Shown: piece by piece, positions 57,707 through 64,000 of the stretch
Position numbering within the stretch: position 1 is the stretch's first letter
How the letters are laid out: every line of letters starts with the position of its first letter
Assembly: GCF_000175635.1 (NCBI RefSeq)
Contig: NZ_ACVP01000037.1
Location: 1-64,000 of the forward strand
DNA: 64,000 nt
DNA from: Corynebacterium tuberculostearicum SK141
GTDB lineage: Bacteria; Actinomycetota; Actinomycetes; Mycobacteriales; Mycobacteriaceae
Direction of reading: 5' to 3'
Program-made: the position numbers and the translations under genes
Notes under the pieces: generated by a model
Seen by the model: the letters and a program-made list of their open reading frames with translations, nothing else
What the model was told of the DNA's origin: nothing
Database searches by the model: none

Positions 57707-58593
57707 GCCTGGAGATGGGAAACGCTACCGTCATCAACGACATTGAGCGCATCCGCATGGTCGGTAGTGCTTTTCACAAGACTGGCCGTCCGGTGGCCTT
57801 CGTGCCGTTGACCAATGGCGTGCATGCTGGCCATATCGCGTTGGTGCGCGCGGCCAAGCACATCCGCGGCGCGGTTACCGTCGTGGCCCTGCAGTCCCCG
57901 CACGAGGAAGATCTTGAGCTCCTGCGCGCCGAGGGCGTGGACATCGTGTGGAATTACTCAACAGAAACCTTGTGGCCACACGGCCGCCGGATCGCCGCGG
58001 CTCCGGCCGACGCCGCGACCGCCCTCGAGCCGGACCTCAGCGAGGATCTCTCGCTGTACCTTGCGCTCATCCTGACGCTTTCGCCTACCGACGTCCTCCT
58101 TGGTGAAAAGGACTACGAGCTCCTCCTCGCCATCCACCACGCGGTTCAAGATTTCCACCTGGGTGTCCGCGTGCAGGGCGTGCCCGCCGTACGCATGCCC
58201 GATGGCGTGGTGATGAGCTTGCGCAATACCAACGTCCCGGCCGACTCCCGCGACCAGGCTGCGGCCCTATCCGCCGCGCTGACCGCCGGCGCACATGCCG
58301 CCGAAGCCGGTGCGGAGAAGGTCCGCGAGGTTGCCGCGGAAGTCTTGCGCGCAGCAGGCGTTGAGCCGGACTACCTCGAGGTGCGCGGCCGCGACCTCGG
58401 CACGCCTCCCGAGGAGGGCGATGCCCGCTTGCTCGTCGCCGCGACAATCGGCGGCGTCCGGCTCATCGATAATGTCGGGCTGCCGCTGGGCATCGGGTTT
58501 AATAATATTGAAGAACACGAAGCCAAGGCCGAGCTCGAGCGCGAGCAACAGCGCGCGCAGGGTACCGCTTCCCAGCAGCCATCGGAGGACTAA
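57703..58593 (+). CDS. PanC-like nucleotidyltransferase, divergent
   Basis: 296 residues from ATG at 57703. The pantoate-beta-alanine ligase fold is clear: FVPLTNGVHAGHIALVRAAK (HxGH), LRAEGVDIVW, LSPTDVLLGEKDYELLLAIHHAVQDFHL, VVMSLRNTNV and the C-terminal domain. But the canonical PTMGALHxGH reads PLTNGVHAGH, the NPxQF pantoate segment is missing and shortened (VALQSPHEEDLEL), and the usual MSSRN reads MSLRN. The mycobacterial panC lies at exactly this position. It may be an altered enzyme acting on another acid; a true panC would have to lie elsewhere. The nucleotide-binding residues look kept. Confidence 0.7.
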   Translation: MSLEMGNATVINDIERIRMVGSAFHKTGRPVAFVPLTNGVHAGHIALVRAAKHIRGAVTVVALQSPHEEDLELLRAEGVDIVWNYSTETLWPHGRRIAAAPADAATALEPDLSEDLSLYLALILTLSPTDVLLGEKDYELLLAIHHAVQDFHLGVRVQGVPAVRMPDGVVMSLRNTNVPADSRDQAAALSAALTAGAHAAEAGAEKVREVAAEVLRAAGVEPDYLEVRGRDLGTPPEEGDARLLVAATIGGVRLIDNVGLPLGIGFNNIEEHEAKAELEREQQRAQGTASQQPSED

Positions 58594-59213
58594 TGACCGA
58601 TATCCAGATCCGCGACCTTGACCCGCGCGATGAGCCCAAGGCTATTTCTTTTGCCATTGAGGGCATGCACCTGCACTGGTTTGTGAAGAACCCGCGCTTC
58701 GAGCGCGCCTATGGCCGCTACTTTTGGGATTTAGAGCGCGCCAAGGCCACCGATATCTTGGCGGCTTACGATGGCGACCGATTCCTCGGCGTGCTGTTGG
58801 CCTCCATGAAAGGCAAGCCCGCGCTGCCATATCCGTGGTGGCGCAAGGCGTTTGTTCACGCGGTGGAAATCTTTAATAACCTGCGCCCGGGCGGGCACCG
58901 CGACGATTACGATGCCGCCAATCAGGACATGCTGCTCAAGTACTTGGGTAAGCACCCCATTGATGGCGAAATCGGCTTCCTCGTCGCGGATCCCAATTCC
59001 GGCGTGAGCGGCGTGGGCACGGCGCTGCTCGAGGCCTTCGAAGCCCGTCACGAGGGAAAGAATGTCTACTTGTTTACCGATGACGGCTGCACTTATCAGT
59101 TCTATGACAGCCGTGGTTTCACGCAAGTGGGCGAGCGCACCATCGCGGTCAACGAGGACCGCGACTTGGAGTGCATGCTCTATGTGCGCCGCCTTGGGGC
59201 GCCGCAGGCTTAG
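58593..59213 (+). CDS. GNAT-like acetyltransferase
   Basis: 206 residues. It overlaps the PanC-like gene by 1 nt (TAATG). IRDLDPRDEPKAISFAIEGMHLHWFVKNP opens the protein, and IGFLVADPNSGVSGVGTALLEAFEARHEGKNVYLFTDDGCTYQFYDSRGFTQVGER is a GNAT acetyl-CoA-binding core with the YxxxGF end. Substrate unknown. It is the last gene of the long folate/PanC-like operon. Confidence 0.82.
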   Translation: MTDIQIRDLDPRDEPKAISFAIEGMHLHWFVKNPRFERAYGRYFWDLERAKATDILAAYDGDRFLGVLLASMKGKPALPYPWWRKAFVHAVEIFNNLRPGGHRDDYDAANQDMLLKYLGKHPIDGEIGFLVADPNSGVSGVGTALLEAFEARHEGKNVYLFTDDGCTYQFYDSRGFTQVGERTIAVNEDRDLECMLYVRRLGAPQA

Positions 59214-59232
59214 CGCTGCGCAGGCTTAGCGC
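59205..59232. repeat. Short tandem duplication across two convergent stop codons
   Basis: CAGGCTTAGCGC occurs at 59205-59216 and 59221-59232. The first copy supplies the GNAT stop (TAG), the second the antisense stop (TAA) of the peptidase gene. Confidence 0.7.
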
Positions 59233-60527
59233 GCCAACGCGCCCATCGGATCCCAGGCCGGCAGGGTGGTGACGGACTCGGACTGCAACGCCGCTTGGTA
59301 TTGCTCCGGCAGGCGGGAGGGGTGCACGGCGATTTCGAAGACGAACTCGTCGAACCAGTCATCGGCCATGGTCCAAAAGCCCTTATCGGCCTTCTTCGGG
59401 CCCCAGGAATTCTCCACGCGCCAGCGATTGACGGTGCCGTCGTCTGCGATATCGGCGCCGGTAAAGACCATCGCGTGGGTCATGAGGGACTCGTGCAGGC
59501 GCAAACGCTGCGCCTTGTCCAGATCCATCTCCACGCCGTAGAAGGCCTCATATTCGTGCAGGTGCTTGGCCCACACGCCGTGTTCATCATCGGATTGCTG
59601 GTCGGTATGGCAGCCGAACCAGACGGGCTGGCCGTCTTCGATGGAGGCACGCGCGGCATCGCGCAGCACCTCCACTGGCGCGTTCAAGTAGGTCACGCGC
59701 TTTCCGGCCACGTTGCCCAGGTACTCCACGGTGTAGAGCTCGCCGTAGGCATTGCGCGGGTCGTTGACCACGCAGACGTACTCGCTTAGGTCCGCCGGCA
59801 GGTATTCCTCGGCAAACTCCTGCGGGGTATAGGTGCCCGCGCGGTGGAACTCATCGTCCTTATCGCGGTACTGCCACACAAAGTCCTCGGGCGGCAGGCC
59901 AAGGTTGGCGGTGAGGATACGGTAGACGTCGGCAAGCGCCTGCTCATGCGCGCCCTCTTCGCCGCTGCGGATGCGGTGGGCGGCGCGGCGCAGCACGGTC
60001 TGCAGATTGCGGTTAAGCATCGCCGTGGCCTCGGAAGAGGCGGTCTCCGGCATGGCGTACTGCGGCACCACGCCGTACTTTTCCACCAGGGCGACGAACA
60101 TGGACCACTGGCCGCCGTCATCGATGGGATCATCCATGAGCTTGGTCACCGTGCGGTCCGTAATCTCGCGGTCCTTGAGCTCAGCCATGGCGGTAAGGAA
60201 CCAATTGGCCTTCTCCAGCTTGTCAAAGAAGTAAATATAGGTCTGCGAGAGCTCAAAATCCTTGAGCTTGGCTTTGTCCATGAGCCCGCCGCGCAGGGAA
60301 TTAAGGCCGGCAAAAATCCAGCAGCGGCCGGAAGCCTTCTGGTCGGCCACGCCCCAAGAATCTAGCTTATGGCTGGTTACCGGTGTGAGATGGCGCAATT
60401 GCTCACGGTCGAGGCTGAGCTTGTCGACGCCCTCCTGGGCCACCCCATTGCGTACCAGGCGCAGCGTGGCATCGCTGGTGAGCTCGGCGGTGGCGGCATG
60501 AACCTCGTTCGGTTTAATCTCTGTCAT
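59226..60527 (-). CDS. C1 family aminopeptidase (bleomycin hydrolase/PepC type), copy 1
   Basis: 433 residues. The papain-like triad is in place: Cys in KASGRCWIFAGLNSLRGGL, His in LMTHAMVFTGADI, Asn in WRVENSWGPKKADKGFWTMADDWFDEFVFEIAV. PepC-type enzymes are cytosolic hexamers that trim peptides and inactivate bleomycin. GGAG is 9 nt before the ATG, 13 nt after copy 2. Confidence 0.93.
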   Translation of the reverse strand: MTEIKPNEVHAATAELTSDATLRLVRNGVAQEGVDKLSLDREQLRHLTPVTSHKLDSWGVADQKASGRCWIFAGLNSLRGGLMDKAKLKDFELSQTYIYFFDKLEKANWFLTAMAELKDREITDRTVTKLMDDPIDDGGQWSMFVALVEKYGVVPQYAMPETASSEATAMLNRNLQTVLRRAAHRIRSGEEGAHEQALADVYRILTANLGLPPEDFVWQYRDKDDEFHRAGTYTPQEFAEEYLPADLSEYVCVVNDPRNAYGELYTVEYLGNVAGKRVTYLNAPVEVLRDAARASIEDGQPVWFGCHTDQQSDDEHGVWAKHLHEYEAFYGVEMDLDKAQRLRLHESLMTHAMVFTGADIADDGTVNRWRVENSWGPKKADKGFWTMADDWFDEFVFEIAVHPSRLPEQYQAALQSESVTTLPAWDPMGALAR

Positions 60528-60540
60528 TTCTCGATTCTCC

Positions 60541-61839
60541 TTAGTTCATCCGGTCCCAGAGGGGAAGCTCAATCGGTTCGGTGGCAAGGGCCTGGGCAAG
60601 CGTGTCGCTCAGGTGCTCCTTGCGGACGGCGATGTGGAAGACGTTCTGGTCAAACCAGGCATCGGCCATCGTGGCAAAGCCCTTGCCGGGCACATCCTCG
60701 CCGTCGTCCTTGCGTGGCGGCTTAGAGCCCCAGGAGTTCTCCACGCGCCAGGCGCGGTCGCCGTCGACGCCGGTGAGCACCATCGCGTGGGTGGGCGCGG
60801 TCTCGCCGGAGGTAAAACGCTCCTCCTTGCTCATGGAGGAATCGATGCCGTAGAGGCCATCGGTATCTACCAATCCCTCGTCCCATACACTGTTGAGGAA
60901 GGAGAACTGGCGGTTGACATCGCAGCTAAACCACACCGGCTCGCCGGCCGCCAGGCTGCGCTTGGCGGTCTCCTTGAGCTCTTCCACGGTTGCGTTCACG
61001 TACTCCTGCGGAGCGCCTCCCAACACATTGGTCTCCTCGGCGCTGCTGAATACGCGATGCTTGGGGTTGGTGGAGCGGGGGTCATCGGCCAACACCACGT
61101 ACTCGTCCAAGTTCGGCAGATACTTATCCGCAAACTCTTGCGGGGTGGAGTGCAGGCGCACGAATTGCTCGTCCTTGGTGCGGTACGCCCAGGTAAATTC
61201 CTCCGGCGGGGTGCCTAGGTGGATGGCGAGGATACGGTGGAAATCGGTGCGTGCCTGGGCGATGATGTCCTCGCGCGGGCCATCTAGCGCGGCGGCGCGG
61301 CGTACCACGGTGGCAAGATCGCGGTTCATCTCCGCGGTATTTCCAGACGAGCGTACCTCCGGCATGACCTCGGCAGGCACGGCACCGTACTTGGCTACGA
61401 GGTTGCTAAAGAAGCACCACCAGCCGCCATCGGCGCTGGCGTGATCGAGTACTGCGGCCACGGTGCGATCGTCCCAGCCAGCGCCCTTTTTATCCAGCAG
61501 CTGGTTGAGCACCAGGTTGGCGCGCTCTAGCTTGTCAAAATACTGCAGGTAGGTGAAGGAAAACTCAAAGCTATCTACATTGAGTTCCTTGGCCGCGCGG
61601 TGACGGAAGACGTTCAGCGCCGCGAACATCCAGCAGCGGCCTGAGCGCTTTTGGTCCGATACGCCCAAGCTATCCAGCTTGACCTCGGTGGTGGGGTAGA
61701 GGGCCGTAATGCGGTCGCGGTCCAGGGCCGCCTTGGCCGCCCCGACGTTGGTAATGGCGTTGCGCGCGATGCGCAGCCGGGAATCGGCCGCGGCCTCCTC
61801 GCGCAAGTGGGATAGGTATTCGTTGGTGAGCAAAGTCAT
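60541..61839 (-). CDS. C1 family aminopeptidase (bleomycin hydrolase/PepC type), copy 2
   Basis: 432 residues from ATG at 61839 (an upstream in-frame extension runs antisense through the ArsA gene and is not coding). Triad: Cys in KRSGRCWMFAALNVFRHRA, His in APTHAMVLTGVDGD, Asn in WRVENSWGSKPPRKDDG. It is clearly paralogous to the next gene, with shared order and spacing of motifs, so a tandem duplication that has diverged considerably. Confidence 0.92.
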   Translation of the reverse strand: MTLLTNEYLSHLREEAAADSRLRIARNAITNVGAAKAALDRDRITALYPTTEVKLDSLGVSDQKRSGRCWMFAALNVFRHRAAKELNVDSFEFSFTYLQYFDKLERANLVLNQLLDKKGAGWDDRTVAAVLDHASADGGWWCFFSNLVAKYGAVPAEVMPEVRSSGNTAEMNRDLATVVRRAAALDGPREDIIAQARTDFHRILAIHLGTPPEEFTWAYRTKDEQFVRLHSTPQEFADKYLPNLDEYVVLADDPRSTNPKHRVFSSAEETNVLGGAPQEYVNATVEELKETAKRSLAAGEPVWFSCDVNRQFSFLNSVWDEGLVDTDGLYGIDSSMSKEERFTSGETAPTHAMVLTGVDGDRAWRVENSWGSKPPRKDDGEDVPGKGFATMADAWFDQNVFHIAVRKEHLSDTLAQALATEPIELPLWDRMN

Positions 61840-61888
61840 AGTTTCGGTTTTAGCAGACCCAAGCCCACAGCGGCGCGGGCGGGTGGAG

Positions 61889-62830
61889 CTAGAGGTAGGC
61901 CGCCAGCTTGCCGACGGCCCCCGGAGTCCCCACTTCCTCCGGCAACCACGGAACCTCGCGCACCGGGGTATCGGGCAGCTGGGTGCGCAGGAGTGCGAGC
62001 GCCTCATCCTCGGCGGCGCGTCGGGCGGCCAAGAACTCGCCTTGGTTCTCCGGGGTGCGCCGGTTAACCAGCATGGATCCCACCCGCACACCGTTGCTCG
62101 TGAGGTCCGCATGAAACTCGGCAGATTCCAGCACAGGCAGGCGCTCAGCGGTGAGCACGATGTGGAACACGGTGCACGGGGAGGTAAGAGCGGTGCGCAG
62201 CTGGGCAAAGCGCTCGCGGCGCTGGAAAAGCGTGGCGCGAATTTCCTGATTGCGCCGGTCCACTGGGTCATTATCCGCGCCGCTTCCTTGCGACATACCG
62301 CGCACCAGCGAGCCGAATTTATCGGATTTCTCGCGCCGGGAGAGCAATCCATCGGTATAGGCGGCCATGATCTCCGGCAAGGCCATCAGCCGCGAAGTGT
62401 GCCCAGAGGGGGCGGTATCGAAGATGAGGTAGTCGAAGTCCGACTCCTCCACGACGAGCGCCGCTATGCGCTCCAATAGGGCCGCCTCCTGTGTGCCGGG
62501 CGATTGCCGGGCCAAGTCGAGGTGCTTCTTCACCTCACCGTGCAGGTGCTCGGGCATAAAGCGGCGCATCGAGTTCCCTACCTGCGCTAGGTGTTGCTCG
62601 GTCGCGCGTGCAGGGTTGATCTCGATGGCGGACAGGGTAGGGGTGAGGTCTACGGGGGCGTCGCCAAGCGAGGCACCAAAAATATGCCCCAGGTTATGCG
62701 CCGGGTCCGTGGACACCAGGCAGACGCGGTGCTCACGGGACAGGCGCAGCGCGGTAGCGGTGGCCAGGGTAGTTTTACCCACCCCGCCCTTGCCGCCAAA
62801 GAACATGATGGGTGCGGTCTCTAACAACAT
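61889..62830 (-). CDS. ArsA/Get3-type ATPase
   Basis: 313 residues. The deviant Walker A GGKGGVGKTTLATATALRLS, switch I STDPAHNLGHIFG and FDTAPSGHTSRLMALPE define the ArsA/Get3 family. Single-domain length. No arsenic genes are near. It overlaps by 10 nt the small CC-tail protein, itself overlapping cstA, so it more likely serves membrane-protein targeting or a redox role with that protein. SLGDAPVDLTP (antisense) carries a one-mismatch copy of the dispersed word. Confidence 0.88.
   Translation of the reverse strand: MLLETAPIMFFGGKGGVGKTTLATATALRLSREHRVCLVSTDPAHNLGHIFGASLGDAPVDLTPTLSAIEINPARATEQHLAQVGNSMRRFMPEHLHGEVKKHLDLARQSPGTQEAALLERIAALVVEESDFDYLIFDTAPSGHTSRLMALPEIMAAYTDGLLSRREKSDKFGSLVRGMSQGSGADNDPVDRRNQEIRATLFQRRERFAQLRTALTSPCTVFHIVLTAERLPVLESAEFHADLTSNGVRVGSMLVNRRTPENQGEFLAARRAAEDEALALLRTQLPDTPVREVPWLPEEVGTPGAVGKLAAYL
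62655..62671 (+). repeat. Dispersed 17-bp word, copy 5 (one mismatch)
   Basis: GGGGGCGTCGCCAAGCG, antisense to SLGDAPV in the ArsA gene. Confidence 0.65.
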
Positions 62831-63078
62831 TGAATATTCTCCAGCGGGGATCTATCCATTCCCATGCGGGTATGCCAGGCGTGGAAATCCTCATAGACCA
62901 GCGGCAAAAGCTCCAGGGTGTAGTAGCTGGCCGGGTTGGGGATGCCGAGCGCCTCCGAGGCGACCAGCATCAGGAAGAGATCATCTTCTTGCTGCTGGGC
63001 CTTGGCAAAGCTGGCACGATACGGGGCCTGGTAGTACTCATTGAGCCCGGCCGCAAGTGCCTTAAGCTTGTCGAGCAT
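62821..63078 (-). CDS. Small Cys-Cys-tailed protein (cory-CC-star type, YbdD-like role)
   Basis: 85 residues if started at 63078 (MLDKLKALAAGLNEYYQAPYRASF); in-frame ATGs at 63096 and 63108 are alternatives. The protein ends ...SPLENIQCC-stop. A C-terminal Cys-Cys is also the hallmark of E. coli YbdD, encoded after cstA, though the rest differs. The codons TGT TGT TAG overlap the start of the ArsA gene (ATG TTG TTA G). It probably works with CstA and/or the ATPase; mechanism unknown. Confidence 0.78.
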   Translation of the reverse strand: MLDKLKALAAGLNEYYQAPYRASFAKAQQQEDDLFLMLVASEALGIPNPASYYTLELLPLVYEDFHAWHTRMGMDRSPLENIQCC

Positions 63079-64000
63079 GCTCGGGCAACGGGGCATCAAG
63101 GTCTTCATCGGACCACTCCAGCGGGGTCTCCTTGCGGGCGCGAGAAATCGCGCCGACGGCCTCCACGATGACCCAAATGGCGGCGACCACGATGATGACG
63201 TCCATGCAGAATAGCAGCCAGTTCTGGCTGGTAAAGAGGGACTTCAGCTGGAGCAGTGCGGCCCACAGTGACATGGCGGTAACGAAGATGAGCGGGAAGA
63301 CCACCGGCCACGTCGGCCGGCGCAGGTGGGTCAGGATGACCACCACGATGGCCAAGGAAAGGCCCGCCATGAGCTGGTTGGTGGTGCCGAACAGCGGCCA
63401 GATGGTCATGCCGCCGGAGCCATCCGCGCCGGCGGAGAAGGTCAGGCCGAAGGCCAAGCCCACCGCGATGACGGTGGCGGCCAAGGCCTTGATGCGCACG
63501 CCCATGATCTCGCCAATTTCTTGCACCACTAGGCGCTGCAGGCGCACGCCCGAGTCCATGGTGGTGGCGGCGAAGAGGACGGCCATGGTGGCCAAGATGG
63601 TGCCGGAGAGGGACGTGGGAATCCCCATGCCCTCATTTATGAGTGCGCCGCCGCCTTGCACGAAAGCCTCCACGCCGCCGGCATTCCACTCGGAGTAGAT
63701 CTCTTCCCACTGCTGCAGGGACTTAAAGCCCGCGGTGGTGGCGATGATGGTGCCCAGCGCGAGCAAGCCCTCGCCTACGGCGCCGAAGTACCCCACAAAG
63801 CGCACGTCAGTTTCCTTATCCACCTGCTTGGACGAGGTGCCGGAGGCCACCACGCCGTGGAAGCCGGAGATAGCGCCGCAGGCGATGGTGACAAAGAGTA
63901 GCGGGAAGATGCCCGGGGTACCGTCCGGCACGTTGTCGCGCAACGCCGGTGCGGCAAGCGAAGGGCGGGTAATAAGGAAGGAACCGTACAAGATGGCCAG
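63062..64000 (-). CDS. cstA: Carbon starvation protein CstA (pyruvate/peptide transporter), C-terminal part
   Basis: 313 codons visible, and the gene continues past the window (reading LAILYGSFLITRPSLAAPALRDNVPDG at the edge). Several membrane helices and PLLFVTIACGAISGFHGVVASGTSSKQ, a CstA signature, are clear, as are GILGTIMATTAG-like and TIWPLFGTTNQLMAGLSL segments. CstA proteins import pyruvate and possibly peptides. The C-terminus ends in a short hydrophilic tail that overlaps the CC-tail gene by 17 nt. Confidence 0.93.
   Translation of the reverse strand: MAILYGSFLITRPSLAAPALRDNVPDGTPGIFPLLFVTIACGAISGFHGVVASGTSSKQVDKETDVRFVGYFGAVGEGLLALGTIIATTAGFKSLQQWEEIYSEWNAGGVEAFVQGGGALINEGMGIPTSLSGTILATMAVLFAATTMDSGVRLQRLVVQEIGEIMGVRIKALAATVIAVGLAFGLTFSAGADGSGGMTIWPLFGTTNQLMAGLSLAIVVVILTHLRRPTWPVVFPLIFVTAMSLWAALLQLKSLFTSQNWLLFCMDVIIVVAAIWVIVEAVGAISRARKETPLEWSDEDLDAPLPEHARQA

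Noticed and set aside
63989..63991. TTG as a start for the cstA fragment
   Set aside because: It is an internal Leu codon; the frame stays open to the window edge with clear CstA sequence on both sides.

Overview
The window is chromosomal DNA from a mycolic-acid-bearing Corynebacterium. Three things point there. The gene order fprA | pta-ackA | pknG-glnH-glnX is the one known from C. glutamicum. There is a groEL2 | porH-porA | ppk2 block whose micro-genes encode 57- and 44-residue outer-membrane porins. The run ppa | dacB-tilS-hpt-ftsH-folE-folP-folB-folK is also the corynebacterial/mycobacterial order. The sequence is GC-rich with dense, often overlapping genes (TAATG and ATGA junctions). 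At least ten genes look leaderless, with a TANNNT hexamer ending 6-8 nt before the start codon. The species cannot be fixed from sequence reading alone. No tRNA, rRNA, CRISPR array, prophage or insertion sequence was seen.

Layout. 1-2.2 kb: the 3' end of a VaFE-repeat surface protein and a sortase-like protein that lacks the expected downstream arginine. 2.3-5.5 kb: purT, convergent with fprA and a GNAT gene. 5.7-8.4 kb: pta-ackA (acetate). 8.4-13.5 kb: the glnX-glnH-pknG operon (amino-acid sensing to the OdhI switch of 2-oxoglutarate dehydrogenase). 13.5-15.9 kb: NUDIX hydrolase and a two-gene ABC exporter. 16-20 kb: cls-xth and def plus a Cg3035-type N-acetylglutamate synthase. 20-22.4 kb: DUF3263, LytR_C and YbdK-type ligase genes. 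22.4-30.4 kb: a full Mrp/Mnh Na+/H+ antiporter operon (A/B-C-D-E-F-G) ending in a GT87 mannosyltransferase. 30.7-34.3 kb: M20 dipeptidase and OPT peptide transporter.

34.4-38.3 kb: CIRCE-controlled groEL, an AT-rich regulatory stretch, porH-porA and ppk2. 38.5-41.4 kb: two secreted enzymes (alpha/beta hydrolase and metallophosphoesterase). 41.5-45.9 kb: a MarR regulator and a single-module, membrane-bound Pls/PosA-type non-ribosomal peptide synthetase, the relative of epsilon-poly-L-lysine synthetase. 45.9-47.3 kb: rhodanese, a DUF559 protein and paired GATC-centred inverted repeats. 47.3-59.2 kb: ppa, then a long plus-strand housekeeping run dacB-tilS-hpt-ftsH-folEPBK-DUF3180-DUF6779-6PGD-like-'panC'-GNAT. 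59.2-61.8 kb: tandem C1 (PepC-like) peptidases. 61.9-64 kb: cstA, a small protein ending Cys-Cys, and an ArsA-type ATPase in one overlapping minus-strand operon that runs off the end.

Most genes are ordinary core genome. The observations most worth following are a dispersed 17-bp word (GGGGGCGTCGGCAAGCG) that recurs in unrelated genes always in the same orientation; the Pls/PosA synthetase; a PanC-like protein that has lost pantoate-pocket motifs although it sits at the mycobacterial panC locus; the triplicated acidic motif in PknG; the CstA/CC-tail/ArsA operon; and CsoR-like sites upstream of the porin genes.
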